A stretch of 22,540 nucleotides of DNA, taken from assembly GCA_038212305.1 (NCBI GenBank), contig JBBQUP010000060.1:1-22540 (forward strand), read 5' to 3'. The stretch is from JBBQUP01 sp038212305. GTDB taxonomy: Bacteria; Bacteroidota; Bacteroidia; Bacteroidales; Marinilabiliaceae. The notes below the pieces were generated by a model, which did no database searches, was not told the DNA's origin, and saw nothing but the letters and a program-made list of their open reading frames with translations. Position 1 is the stretch's first letter. Every line of letters begins with the position of its first letter. Below, in pieces: positions 7,485-16,762 of the stretch. Made by a program: the position numbers and the translations under genes.

Positions 7485-8987
7485 ATGAAAATTTTTCCAT
7501 CCAATGTAATTTCTCAATTGGATCAATACACAATTGAACAGGAGCCAATATTATCAATAAATTTAATGGAAAGAGCTTCTTTACAGTTGTTTCAATGGGT
7601 TCAGAGTCGGTTTTCGGCCTCATCGGCATTAATAGTTGCAGGATTTGGAAATAATGGGGGCGATGCTTTGGCATTGGCTCGTATGCTGGCTTTCGATGGG
7701 TGGGATATAACTGTGTGGCACTATCAACCACTTAAAATGAGTGCAGATTGTTCGGCTAGTTATAATCGAATGAAGCATATTTCCCAAATTAAAGTATTGG
7801 ATATAGATAGTATTCCAAGTCTTGAGATTCCTCAAAATGTATCACTTATTGTGGATGGCCTTTTTGGTGTTGGATTGTCACGTCCTTTAGAAGGTAAAGC
7901 TATTGAGATAGTTAAGTTGATTAATCAATCAAAAAAAACAATTGTTGCCATCGATATTCCATCTGGGTTAATGGCCGAAGAAAATCAATTTCCGAATGAT
8001 AATGTGATAAATGCAACCAATACATTAACGTTTGAATTTCCAAAATTATCGTTTTTATTTCCCGAAAATGAGAGGATGTTGGGCTCATGGGAGATTTTGC
8101 CCATAGGTTTACATCCCGAAAGTACAAACAAAATTGAGAGCAATTGGCATTATGTTACGCTCGAAACAATTAAACCGAAATTTCCTGTTCGTGATAAATT
8201 TACTCATAAAGGTCATTTTGGCCATGCCTTAATATTGTCGGGGAGTTATGGGAAAATGGGAGCTGCCGTTTTAGCATCAAAAGCATGTTTGAAATCGGGG
8301 GTTGGACTATTAACCACTCATGTTCCACATTTTGGGTATAATATTATTCAAACAGCAGTGCCCGAAGCAATGGTGAGCATCGATAGATCCGATATTCTTT
8401 TAACTGAATTCCCCAATTTGAGTGATTTTGATGCCGTAGGTATCGGTCCTGGCATTGGCTGCACTGCTAATACATGCCAAACACTACAGCAGTTGTTGCA
8501 AAAATGTACTAAACCATTGGTTATTGATGCTGATGGATTAAATATTTTAGCTAATCATAAAGATTGGCTTGAATTATTGCCTCCGGGTACAGTGTTAACG
8601 CCTCATCCCAAAGAATTTGAGCGATTGGTGGGCTCATGGAAAAATGATTTTGACAGATTAAAAATCGCTATTGAGTTTTCTCATAAATATCAAATTGTTT
8701 TGGTTTTAAAAGGAGCTCATACAACAATTGTTTTACCCTCAGGCGAATGCTATTTTAATTCAACCGGTAACCCAGGAATGGCAACTGCAGGAAGTGGTGA
8801 TGTTTTAATCGGAGTCATTCTTGGTTTTTTATCTCAAGGTTTATCATCAGCTGATTCAGCAATTCTAGGAGTTTATCTGCATGGTTTAGCTGGGGATATA
8901 TATGCTGAAGAGGAATCTGAAGAGTCATTAACAGCTGGCGATATTATTTTAAATTTAGGGAAAGCCATTCGGAAAATTCGATTTTGA
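7485..8987 (+). CDS. nnr: Bifunctional NAD(P)HX epimerase / ADP-dependent NAD(P)HX dehydratase
   Basis: Metabolite-repair enzyme that converts damaged hydrated NADH and NADPH back to the native cofactors. The 500-residue protein has an N-terminal YjeF_N epimerase domain (about 1-210) with GNNGGD at 55-60, the loop that binds the cofactor phosphate. The C-terminal ribokinase-like dehydratase domain (about 225-495) carries HKGHFGHALILSGSYGKMGA and the catalytic NPGMATAGSGD (429-439, D439 as the probable base). Both halves appear complete. The ATG at 7485 is preceded by aaaggga, a fair SD for this phylum. A 131-base gap separates it from the DUF4831 gene, so cotranscription is possible but not shown. 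Confidence 0.95.
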   Translation: MKIFPSNVISQLDQYTIEQEPILSINLMERASLQLFQWVQSRFSASSALIVAGFGNNGGDALALARMLAFDGWDITVWHYQPLKMSADCSASYNRMKHISQIKVLDIDSIPSLEIPQNVSLIVDGLFGVGLSRPLEGKAIEIVKLINQSKKTIVAIDIPSGLMAEENQFPNDNVINATNTLTFEFPKLSFLFPENERMLGSWEILPIGLHPESTNKIESNWHYVTLETIKPKFPVRDKFTHKGHFGHALILSGSYGKMGAAVLASKACLKSGVGLLTTHVPHFGYNIIQTAVPEAMVSIDRSDILLTEFPNLSDFDAVGIGPGIGCTANTCQTLQQLLQKCTKPLVIDADGLNILANHKDWLELLPPGTVLTPHPKEFERLVGSWKNDFDRLKIAIEFSHKYQIVLVLKGAHTTIVLPSGECYFNSTGNPGMATAGSGDVLIGVILGFLSQGLSSADSAILGVYLHGLAGDIYAEEESEESLTAGDIILNLGKAIRKIRF

Positions 8988-9118
8988 TTAAGTGTCAACT
9001 TTTAATACATTAGAGCAGCTTTAAATAGTATCCATAATTCTTTAATTTTTCGAATCATTCATAACCGATTAACTAATAAATAATTACTTATTCTTTAAAA
9101 ATTCTAAATACAAATAAC

Positions 9119-10234
9119 ATGTTTTCTTATAAAAACCTTTTCCGCTTAACCTTATTGGGAATATTAGTATTCTTTTCGGCTTGCACAACCAGAAAACAAA
9201 TTCCAATAAAAGTAAATGTGCAAAAAACAGTTGATGTTGCCTATCCTGCTACCAATTCAGTTATTTATAATCTACCTAAAACGGTTTTTCAGGTTGAGGT
9301 AACGATGGAAAAGCAAATAAAAAAAACAGGCCCTTTTTATCGATATGCCGAGAAATTTCTTAATATTTCTAATGTCATTACCGAAGATGCCGAAGAGTGG
9401 CGGATTAAATCCATTAATGTAATTGAGGTTGGTAAAGTTGATGCCGTTAAATCGTATGTGGTTCAAATGAGTGGATCTGGTGTTGCTAATCGTGTTTTAC
9501 TTTCAGATGAAAATGTATTGCTAGGAATGAATTGTACAAATTGTAATGTTCCAACTACTGATTTGGCATTTCAACTCCCTTCGGAATTAAAATTGGCGGA
9601 TGTTAATTTTGATGCAGTTCCCTTGCTTGAAAAACAATTGCAGAAAACATCTACCGCAGCTATGGCTGAAGAAACTGCTAATTATATTTATAAGTTAAGA
9701 AAAAGACGATCGCGCATATTAACAGCCGATTATGATCATTTACCAGCCGATGGATTATCGTATGAGCACATTACAAATGAGGTAGGTAAATTAGAGGCAG
9801 AATTTGTTGAGTTGTATGCGGGTAAAATAGTTACTCAAACTATTAAGCGAGTTTTTGAATTTGTTCCTGATCGTCAAAGTCCCGAAAGTGTTGTGTTGTT
9901 TCGATTATCGACCAAAAATGGGATCGTTGATCGAATGGATTTGCGCGGTACACCTGTTTATATCGAAATTAAAGACTTAGGAGCAAAAACATTAAGTGAG
10001 CAAGTAGTTACCAAGAAGGATAAGGATTTCCGACAAGGTTTATTTTACAATATTCCAGGAAATGTAATGGTTCGGATCTTAGATCGTAACCTCCTTTTAT
10101 TTGAAAAAGAGACTCGAGTTGCACAGTTTGGACAGGTGGCTACTCTTCCTGTTTCTTTAATAGAACAACCCAATGTATCAATTGAATTGTATCCTAGCAC
10201 AGGTGCTATTAAGTCAATTTCAGAGGCAAAATAA
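9119..10234 (+). CDS. DUF4831 family lipoprotein
   Basis: Predicted lipoprotein of 371 residues. The signal sequence MFSYKNLFRLTLLGILVFFSAC places the lipidated Cys at position 22. The following charged residues (TTRK) do not decide between inner and outer membrane. The mature part resembles the Bacteroidota DUF4831 family, with the stretch VDVAYPATNSVIYNLPKT and a conserved Tyr-rich region GPFYRYAEKFLNI. No catalytic motif is recognisable and the function is unknown. It is followed 26 bases later by pepD in the same direction, so it may belong to a pepD-transporter operon, perhaps assembling or assisting an envelope step in peptide use; that is inference from position only. Confidence 0.8.
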   Translation: MFSYKNLFRLTLLGILVFFSACTTRKQIPIKVNVQKTVDVAYPATNSVIYNLPKTVFQVEVTMEKQIKKTGPFYRYAEKFLNISNVITEDAEEWRIKSINVIEVGKVDAVKSYVVQMSGSGVANRVLLSDENVLLGMNCTNCNVPTTDLAFQLPSELKLADVNFDAVPLLEKQLQKTSTAAMAEETANYIYKLRKRRSRILTADYDHLPADGLSYEHITNEVGKLEAEFVELYAGKIVTQTIKRVFEFVPDRQSPESVVLFRLSTKNGIVDRMDLRGTPVYIEIKDLGAKTLSEQVVTKKDKDFRQGLFYNIPGNVMVRILDRNLLLFEKETRVAQFGQVATLPVSLIEQPNVSIELYPSTGAIKSISEAK

Positions 10235-10260
10235 ATCATAAAACTTAAACCAATATATAT

Positions 10261-11721
10261 ATGAATACCGATATTTTAAAATTAGAGCCCAAGGAGATTT
10301 GGGAAAACTTTTTTAGTCTCACGCAAATACCACGACCCTCGAAACACGAGCAGAAAGCAATTGATTTTGTGGTGGAGTTTGCGAAAAAACATCAGCTTAA
10401 ATACGATGTAGATGAGGTGGGTAATGTAATTATTCGAAAACCCGCTACCGCAGGTATGGAAAACCGCAAAGGTGTTGTTCTTCAAGCACATCTGGATATG
10501 GTTCCACAAAAAAATAGCGATAAAGTTCACAATTTTGAAACCGATCCAATTGAAACGTATGTTGAAGATGGTTGGGTAAAAGCCAATGGAACCACTTTGG
10601 GCTCCGATAATGGAATTGGTGCGGCATCAATTTTAGGTGTGTTGCAATCAACTATTTTGGAACATGGACCTATAGAAGCTTTATTTACCATCGATGAAGA
10701 AACCGGCATGACTGGCGCAAATGGTCTTAAGGGAGGATGGCTAAAAGGGGATATTCTCATTAATACCGATTCGGAAGATGAAGGTGAGGTTTATGTAGGT
10801 TGTGCAGGTGGAACCAATGCAACCGGTAAGTTTTTCTTTACAAAATCGGATGTGCCCGAAAATAGTAAGGCTTTAAAAATTGCGCTTACTGGTTTAAAGG
10901 GCGGTCACTCAGGTGTGGATATTATTTTAGGACGTGGAAATGCCAATAAGTTAATGTTCCGCCTATTAAAAACATTGGTGGCTGAAACCGGTGCACGATT
11001 GGCCTCAATTGATTGTGGTAATCTTCGAAATGCTATTCCTCGTGAGGCATTTGCTATTGTTGTTGTACCCTCGACAGCAGTTGACTTAGCATTGGATATA
11101 GTAGCCGAATTTGAAGAGATCTTTATCTCCGAATTAAGCCGTGTTGAGCCAACTGTTTCACTTGCCGCAGAAGATTGCGCATTGCCACCTTTTGTTTTAG
11201 ACGAAATGTCGCAGGACGATTTAATAAATGCTGTACAAGGCTGCCCCAATGGTGTTATTCGCATGAGCGATTCTATGCTTGGCTTGGTTGAAACCTCCAC
11301 GAATTTGGCTATTGTTAAAAGCGATGATGAGTCAGTTATTGTTAAGTGTTTGCTTCGTAGCTCAGTCGATTCAGCAAAAGAAGATGTTGAATCAACCATC
11401 GAAAGTATTTTCCGATTAGCGGGAGCAGAGGTATGGTTCGATGGCCAATATCCAGGATGGAAACCTAATTTGGATTCGGCGATATTAAAAACCATGCAAG
11501 AGGTTTACAACAATAAATTTGGAAAAATCCCTGAGATTAAAGCCATTCATGCCGGTTTAGAGTGTGGAATATTGGGAAGTGCTTATCCTAACTGGGATAT
11601 GATTTCTTTTGGTCCAACCATTCGATTCCCTCATTCACCCGATGAAAAAGTAAACATCGAAAGTGTTGCAAAATTTTGGACATTTATGGTGGAGACATTG
11701 AAGAATATCCCGGTTAAATAA
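10261..11721 (+). CDS. pepD: Aminoacyl-histidine dipeptidase (Xaa-His dipeptidase, M20C)
   Basis: Cytoplasmic metallopeptidase that cleaves dipeptides, classically those with a C-terminal His such as carnosine, and may act more broadly. The 486-residue length matches PepD of E. coli (about 485). Metal-site and catalytic residues of family M20 are visible in order: H77 and D79 (QAHLDM), D116 (GSDNGIGAA), E146/E147 (IDEETGMTGA), D170 (NTDSEDEGEVYVG) and a C-terminal His at 458 (FPHSPDEKVNI). The insert between about 210 and 390 is the dimerisation or lid domain. It sits 26 bases after a DUF4831 lipoprotein and 27 before an MFS transporter. That spacing suggests one operon for taking up and hydrolysing small peptides. 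Confidence 0.95.
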   Translation: MNTDILKLEPKEIWENFFSLTQIPRPSKHEQKAIDFVVEFAKKHQLKYDVDEVGNVIIRKPATAGMENRKGVVLQAHLDMVPQKNSDKVHNFETDPIETYVEDGWVKANGTTLGSDNGIGAASILGVLQSTILEHGPIEALFTIDEETGMTGANGLKGGWLKGDILINTDSEDEGEVYVGCAGGTNATGKFFFTKSDVPENSKALKIALTGLKGGHSGVDIILGRGNANKLMFRLLKTLVAETGARLASIDCGNLRNAIPREAFAIVVVPSTAVDLALDIVAEFEEIFISELSRVEPTVSLAAEDCALPPFVLDEMSQDDLINAVQGCPNGVIRMSDSMLGLVETSTNLAIVKSDDESVIVKCLLRSSVDSAKEDVESTIESIFRLAGAEVWFDGQYPGWKPNLDSAILKTMQEVYNNKFGKIPEIKAIHAGLECGILGSAYPNWDMISFGPTIRFPHSPDEKVNIESVAKFWTFMVETLKNIPVK

Positions 11722-11748
11722 AACTTTTATAAATACTAAATTATACTA

Positions 11749-13128
11749 ATGGAAACGGTACTACATTCGTTACGTGAATCCAAAACAGCTCGTTGGAGCG
11801 CGTTGGTTATTGTCTCTTTTACAATGATGTGTGGTTATTTTTTAACCGATGTCATGGCTCCTTTAAAAGGATTGTTGGAAGGTCAGTTGCAATGGAGTAG
11901 CTCAGAATATGGCTTTTTTACAAGTGCATATGGCTGGTTTAATGTTTTTTTGTTGTTGCTCATTGTTGGGGGGATTATTCTCGACAAAATGGGGGTTCGT
12001 TTTACCGGTGTGGCATCGGCCGCTATAATGGTTTTAGGAACAGCTCTTAAATATTGGGCTGTATCAACCCATTCCTTAGATAACCAAATTTGGGATCTTT
12101 TCTTTTTTCAAGTAAAAGCACAGGTCTTAATGGCTTCTATTGGTTTTGCCATTTTTGGTGTGGGTGTTGAAGTTGCTGGAATTACAGTGTCTAAAATTAT
12201 TGTAAAATGGTTTAAAGGCAAAGAGATGGCATTGGCCATGGGACTTCAAGTAGCTTTAGCCCGCATTGGAACAGGTCTGGCTTTAGCAACTGCATTACCT
12301 ATTGCTAAAGCATTTGGTAACGTGGCAGCGCCAATTTTAGTGTGTCTTATATTATTGTGTATTGGACTTATTTTCTTTATTGTTTATGTATTCATGGACA
12401 AAAGACTAGATGCTTCCGAAGCACATATGGATAAAGGAGAAGTTGAGTCATTTAAGATGAGTGATATCGTGAAAATTATTAGTAACAAAGGATGGTGGTA
12501 TATTGCCATTTTATGTGTTCTATTTTATTCAGCGGTATTTCCATTTTTAAAGTATGCCACTGATTTAATGATTAATAAATTTGGGATAAGTGAAGCACTA
12601 GCTGGCAATATTCCTGCATTACTTCCATTTGGAACCATCTTGCTTACACCTGTTTTTGGGAGTCTTTATGACCGCAAAGGTAAGGGAGCAACCATTATGA
12701 TTATTGGAGCAGCTATTTTAATTGTTGTACATGCATTATTTGCAGTTCCTTTCTTAAATCACTGGAGTATTGCCATTGTACTTATCATATTGTTGGGCAT
12801 AGGCTTTTCTTTAGTGCCTTCGGCGATGTGGCCTTCTGTTCCAAAAATAATACCTGAAAATCAATTAGGAACTGCTTTTGCACTAATTTTCTATGTTCAG
12901 AACTGGGGTTTAATGGGGGTTCCTGCTTTAATTGGGTGGGTTTTAGATACTTATTGTATAACAGGAACAACAGTACGTGATGGGCTAACAGTATCAACTT
13001 ACGATTATACTTTACCAATGCTTATATTTATGGCGTTTGGTATGCTGGCAATTGTATTTGCTTTTCTATTAAAACGTGAAGATCGGATAAAAGGATATGG
13101 TTTAGAGAGTCCAAATATTCAAAGTTAG
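11749..13128 (+). CDS. MFS transporter, possible dipeptide permease
   Basis: Major facilitator superfamily protein of 459 residues with about 12 membrane helices in two halves, separated by a polar loop near residues 215-240 (DKRLDASEAHMDKGEVESF). The motif GGIILDKMGVRF after TM2 fits the MFS loop 2-3 signature (G-x-x-x-D-R/K-x-G). A second copy, GSLYDRKGKGA, follows TM8. Family-level resemblance points to the group containing the lysosomal dipeptide transporter MFSD1 and bacterial nitrate-type MFS carriers, but I cannot name a substrate from sequence. Position 27 bases after pepD makes small peptides a plausible cargo. A bidirectional terminator follows. Confidence 0.82.
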   Translation: METVLHSLRESKTARWSALVIVSFTMMCGYFLTDVMAPLKGLLEGQLQWSSSEYGFFTSAYGWFNVFLLLLIVGGIILDKMGVRFTGVASAAIMVLGTALKYWAVSTHSLDNQIWDLFFFQVKAQVLMASIGFAIFGVGVEVAGITVSKIIVKWFKGKEMALAMGLQVALARIGTGLALATALPIAKAFGNVAAPILVCLILLCIGLIFFIVYVFMDKRLDASEAHMDKGEVESFKMSDIVKIISNKGWWYIAILCVLFYSAVFPFLKYATDLMINKFGISEALAGNIPALLPFGTILLTPVFGSLYDRKGKGATIMIIGAAILIVVHALFAVPFLNHWSIAIVLIILLGIGFSLVPSAMWPSVPKIIPENQLGTAFALIFYVQNWGLMGVPALIGWVLDTYCITGTTVRDGLTVSTYDYTLPMLIFMAFGMLAIVFAFLLKREDRIKGYGLESPNIQS

Positions 13129-13147
13129 ATTTCTATATAAATAGAGC

Positions 13148-13178
13148 AAGAGGGTAATCAAAATTGGTTACCCTTTTT
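13148..13178. terminator. Bidirectional intrinsic terminator
   Basis: AGGGTAATC (13151-13159), loop aaaatt, GGTTACCCT (13166-13174) with one wobble pair, followed by T-run 13174-13178; A residues at 13148-13149 extend the stem. It ends the plus-strand pepD-MFS transcript and overlaps the last codon of the convergent lipoprotein gene. The minus-strand T tract is short, so the strongest role is for the plus strand. Confidence 0.8.
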
Positions 13179-14175
13179 ATTTACAATCAATTGTAATGCA
13201 AGCCGATTTACCTGCGTTGCTTTCTATGAGTTTGCGAACAATTAGCTCGTTGGTTAATTGTCGCGATAAATTTAAAACATCAATGCTAGCGCAGAGTGTT
13301 TCGTTTAAATTTATAGCATTTACCTGAAAGATAGCTGTTTTTACCAATCCATTAGGATCTGATAAGTCGGTGTCTTTTCGCAAATAACCTCCAGAATATG
13401 CAAACAATGAAGGAATGTTGTATTGAACAATGCCAGTTAAGGATTGAATTTTAAATTGCAATTTCTCATCGCTCAAAAATTCACCTTTCATTGTTTTAAT
13501 GGTGGATGCCAATGGCATTATCATCAAGTTGCCAATCAGTCGGTTAATGGCTTGATTGCTTGATGTAGCAATCTCTATTTTCTGACTATTGATTTCAATA
13601 GTCGTATCGTCATTCAAATAATCTTTAAGTATTTCTAATGTGGAAGCGTATAGAGATAAGGCTTGATAAACCGAATTCAAGGATTCAGCATTTAATGCTT
13701 CCAAGTATTTCGATTTGGCATTTTCCATAGCAGTAAGTTTTCGTTTTTCTTTGAGTTGCGAGAAAAGAGCTTTCGATAGTCGAAAATAGACAAAATATTG
13801 TGTTTCATCTTCCCACGAATCAACCTGCTCATATCCTTCTAAAAACTCTTTTGAACTCGATTTAATATTGTTGGTTAATATTTCGGAGATGCCTCGCTTA
13901 TCTTCAACCTGATGCAAAACCGATGTGGACGATATTTGGGCATTTATTTGTGAAGCCATTTCAGCTAATGCTTTGTTTTTAGCATCATCTTGATAAAAAG
14001 CTGTTTGCCCCCATTTTTTTACAACACCAATGCCAACGTAATAACCCATTCCAGATGGTCGATTGATGAGCCATTCGGGCTTCGGTTTTAGTGCTGTTTT
14101 AGTTGTTTTTTTAGATGACGAGCAAGCGGAAACGAGCAAAAGGATGAGTGAGGAAAAGAGGAGGAGCTTTTTCAT
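13177..14175 (-). CDS. LPP20-family lipoprotein
   Basis: Envelope lipoprotein of 332 residues with signal peptide and lipobox LVSAC (lipidated Cys18). The LPP20-like domain follows (about 35-130): PEWLINRP, then YYVGIGVVKKWGQ, then an amphipathic stretch with DDAKNKALAEMASQI. The family is named after a Helicobacter lipoprotein and has no settled function. A long alpha-helical region (about 140-200) and a beta-rich C-terminal region follow, ending in NAGKSACITIDCK with two cysteines that might form a disulfide. Its ATG overlaps the stop of the upstream lipoprotein gene by 4 bases, so the two are translationally coupled and probably act together. No promoter of its own was seen. Confidence 0.8.
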   Translation of the reverse strand: MKKLLLFSSLILLLVSACSSSKKTTKTALKPKPEWLINRPSGMGYYVGIGVVKKWGQTAFYQDDAKNKALAEMASQINAQISSTSVLHQVEDKRGISEILTNNIKSSSKEFLEGYEQVDSWEDETQYFVYFRLSKALFSQLKEKRKLTAMENAKSKYLEALNAESLNSVYQALSLYASTLEILKDYLNDDTTIEINSQKIEIATSSNQAINRLIGNLMIMPLASTIKTMKGEFLSDEKLQFKIQSLTGIVQYNIPSLFAYSGGYLRKDTDLSDPNGLVKTAIFQVNAINLNETLCASIDVLNLSRQLTNELIVRKLIESNAGKSACITIDCK

Positions 14176-15563
14176 TTTTCAGGGTTGTAATTTTCAATTG
14201 AGGTAGCAACTTTTACCGAAATATCTTGAATAGCTTCATTTGCTAATACGAGTGTTGTTTTCAGGTCTTTTTTACTGTTTAAAAGGTTTTTTAATTCATT
14301 GAGTTTATCTTGATTGTCTGAAATCACATCTTCGCTCGATTCTTTATCTTTCGCTTTCCAATAACCAGGAACTAATTTTTTAATATCTCCATCATATGTG
14401 GCATAATGCAATTGGTCGTCGCGAGAAATGGTTATTGCATCTGATACGATTAAAACTCCAGTTTTAACATCAATCAACGAATAGTCGAAAATTAGCAATA
14501 TCCGGTTCGATTGTGCGTATTCGTTATAAACTACTTTATCGTAAATAGTTCTAGCTTTTTTTTCACCTGTTTCAGTTGTATATTCTTCGGTGTATTTTAA
14601 AAATCCTTTCTTTTCAACGGTTTGCGGTTTTCCTGCTTCTTCCGAGAAGCGAGATATTCGGCCAACGAGAACGGTTTTAGCTTTAAATGAGTTTTGACTC
14701 GATTTAATGTAGGGCAAAATAAAGGCAGGCAAGCTTTTCTTACCATCATCTGGAAGCATCGTAATTAAATCATCGGTAATCAATTGATAAAATGGTGATT
14801 TAATGGCATTTATTTCATTTGAAATTTTCGATTTAAGTGTTTGAGCCAACGTGTTGTAAGCTGCATATGGATAATAAATGGGTGCTATAGCAATGGTGAT
14901 GGTGGCTAAATTCAAGGTGTTAAGTCGCAGGTTTACCGCATCTTTATAAGTGCCAACGCCCATAGTTATTTCATTAAAACTGTAATAAGCTTTTCGATTA
15001 AGATTATTTTGCATGAATTCGTTGCTTTTTCTGTAAATAGGTTCGTAATGGGCTGTAATCCATTGTGTTTTAGAATCTTTGTAGTTTGGGTCGATATAAA
15101 TAATTTCTTTTAATATGCTTTCGGCAGGTACAAATTCTTCAACATCTAACGCTTGTAAGCCTTCAGCATATCGTTTGCTCAAGTACTTTTCTTTAACTTC
15201 TTTGTAGTAAACGGTAAAATCTTGTTGGAAGATAAGTTTAACTCCGGCTGAGTTGATTTTTTGATAATACGAATCAGCATCAATAAAGGCATAAACAGCC
15301 TCTTTGATTGAGGAATTTTGATAATAGGTTTTAAACAAGTCGAGTTTTTCTTGTAATACCAATTGACCGCTTCGCTGTAAACCCGTTAGCGCATCAATGT
15401 TTTTGTCATTCGACACCAACGATTTGTAATATTTTTCAGCTGCTTCGCGAAACAGACCTGCTTCATCTAATTTTCTAGCTTGTTTCGCATATCGTTTTGA
15501 TGCACAACTGGTTATTGAAAATATTAGTAGGATAATTGAAATGTGTAGGATGGTTTTTGACAT
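14172..15563 (-). CDS. TPR-like lipoprotein, uncharacterised, with possible LpoB/CsgG-like domain
   Basis: Predicted lipoprotein of 463 residues with lipobox SITSC (Cys20). The mature N-terminus (about 22-200) is helical with TPR-like character (AGLFREAAEKYYKSLVSNDKN, then SILKEIIYIDPNYKDS). From about 215 the protein becomes beta/alpha: TITIAIAPIYYP, an amphipathic helix, then YQLITDD. Next come KTVLVGRISRF and a strand pair ILLIFDYSLIDVKTGVLIVSD. This pattern recalls small LpoB/CsgG-like lipoprotein domains in which a helix precedes a variable strand and the phrase ‘lVD..tG’ occurs; that assignment is my inference. I do not recognise the whole protein. It is coupled by ATGA overlap to an LPP20-like lipoprotein. 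Confidence 0.7.
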   Translation of the reverse strand: MSKTILHISIILLIFSITSCASKRYAKQARKLDEAGLFREAAEKYYKSLVSNDKNIDALTGLQRSGQLVLQEKLDLFKTYYQNSSIKEAVYAFIDADSYYQKINSAGVKLIFQQDFTVYYKEVKEKYLSKRYAEGLQALDVEEFVPAESILKEIIYIDPNYKDSKTQWITAHYEPIYRKSNEFMQNNLNRKAYYSFNEITMGVGTYKDAVNLRLNTLNLATITIAIAPIYYPYAAYNTLAQTLKSKISNEINAIKSPFYQLITDDLITMLPDDGKKSLPAFILPYIKSSQNSFKAKTVLVGRISRFSEEAGKPQTVEKKGFLKYTEEYTTETGEKKARTIYDKVVYNEYAQSNRILLIFDYSLIDVKTGVLIVSDAITISRDDQLHYATYDGDIKKLVPGYWKAKDKESSEDVISDNQDKLNELKNLLNSKKDLKTTLVLANEAIQDISVKVATSIENYNPEK

Positions 15564-15686
15564 TGGATATTTAATTTTTTAAAAATAGTATCTTATTTCG
15601 ACTGGTGAGCGAAAATGCATTACATTATACTTTGTTTGGTGGCGCATGGTTTCAATAAATATACCATAGTGTTCGAAAATAGCAAT

Positions 15687-15720
15687 AAAAAAAAGCAGGA
15701 ATCGTTGAAATTCCTGCTTT
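15687..15720 (-). terminator. Intrinsic terminator of the bcp-recA transcript
   Basis: On the minus strand AAAGCAGGAAT pairs perfectly with ATTCCTGCTTT over 11 bp (15710-15720 and 15692-15702) around a 7-base loop, followed by a T run (plus-strand A's 15687-15694). It lies 18 bases after the recA stop. Confidence 0.92.
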
Positions 15721-15737
15721 AAAACTCTATTGAACGG

Positions 15738-16754
15738 TTACTTGGTAAGTCCCAAAGCGTCATTTATTTTTTTCTCTATCTCATCCGATAATTCAGGATT
15801 ATCGCGAATAATTTCTTTCACCGAATCGCGACCCTGACCTAGTTTGGTTTCACCATAACTGAACCATGATCCACTTTTCTTAACTATGTTTTGCTCAACT
15901 GCCATATCAAGTATCTCACCAGTTTTTGAAATCCCTTGACCGTAAATAATCTCAAACTCAGCTTTTTTAAATGGAGGAGCCACCTTGTTTTTTACCACTT
16001 TTACACGAGTTTGATTGCCAATTACATCTTCGCCATCTTTAATTTGAGATATTCTGCGAATATCAAGTCTTACTGACGCATAAAATTTTAAAGCATTACC
16101 ACCCGTTGTTGTTTCGGGATTGCCAAACATGACGCCAATTTTTTCGCGAAGCTGATTAATGAAAATACATGTGGTTTTGGTTTTGCTAATATTCGAAGTC
16201 AATTTACGTAATGCCTGCGACATTAGACGAGCCTGCAAGCCCATTTTGTTTTCACCCATTTCACCTTCAATTTCAGCTTTAGGCGTTAAGGCAGCCACCG
16301 AGTCAATCACAACAATATCAATGGCTGATGAGCGAATCAATTGATCAGCTATTTCTAAAGCTTGTTCGCCATTATCGGGTTGAGAAATTAATAGGTTTTC
16401 AATATCAACACCTAGTTTCTCTGCATAAAATCGATCGAATGCATGCTCCGCATCAATAAAAGCTGCCACGCCACCCAGTTTTTGTGCTTCGGCAATGGCA
16501 TGAATCGCCAAGGTTGTTTTTCCCGATGATTCAGGGCCATATATTTCAATGATTCTGCCACGAGGATAGCCGCCCACACCCAATGCCTGATTAAGCATAA
16601 TTGAACCAGTTGGAATGACATCCATTTTTTCTACGGCATGGTCACCCATTCTCATAATGGTGCCTTTCCCGTATGTTTTATCAATCTTTTCGAGGGTTAA
16701 TTGAAGTGCTTTAAGCTTCTCTTTATTTACATTGTTTTCGATTGCTTCTGCCAT
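15738..16754 (-). CDS. recA: Recombinase RecA
   Basis: DNA-dependent ATPase that forms filaments on single-stranded DNA, drives homologous recombination and promotes LexA-type cleavage. The 338-residue product carries the Walker A motif GPESSGKT (73-80), Walker B at IDIVVIDSVAAL, loop L1 at EGEMGENKMGLQARLMSQAL, loop L2 at MFGNPETTTGGNALKFYASV, and the conserved RRI strand. The C-terminal tail is shorter and less acidic than in E. coli (353 aa). No intein or frame disruption is visible. It starts 8 bases after bcp, so it is most likely cotranscribed from the bcp promoter, and an intrinsic terminator follows. I saw no LexA box, which is expected for this phylum. Confidence 0.98.
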   Translation of the reverse strand: MAEAIENNVNKEKLKALQLTLEKIDKTYGKGTIMRMGDHAVEKMDVIPTGSIMLNQALGVGGYPRGRIIEIYGPESSGKTTLAIHAIAEAQKLGGVAAFIDAEHAFDRFYAEKLGVDIENLLISQPDNGEQALEIADQLIRSSAIDIVVIDSVAALTPKAEIEGEMGENKMGLQARLMSQALRKLTSNISKTKTTCIFINQLREKIGVMFGNPETTTGGNALKFYASVRLDIRRISQIKDGEDVIGNQTRVKVVKNKVAPPFKKAEFEIIYGQGISKTGEILDMAVEQNIVKKSGSWFSYGETKLGQGRDSVKEIIRDNPELSDEIEKKINDALGLTK

Positions 16755-16762
16755 TGCTTTTA

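Noticed and set aside
7629..8127. Minus-strand ORFs of 68 codons within nnr
   Set aside because: They are shadows of the conserved nnr frame and show no recognisable protein features.
10905..11495. Long minus-strand ORF (196 codons) inside pepD
   Set aside because: It lies wholly within the well-supported pepD frame, is Ser/Ala rich without domain features, and is a shadow of pepD codon use.
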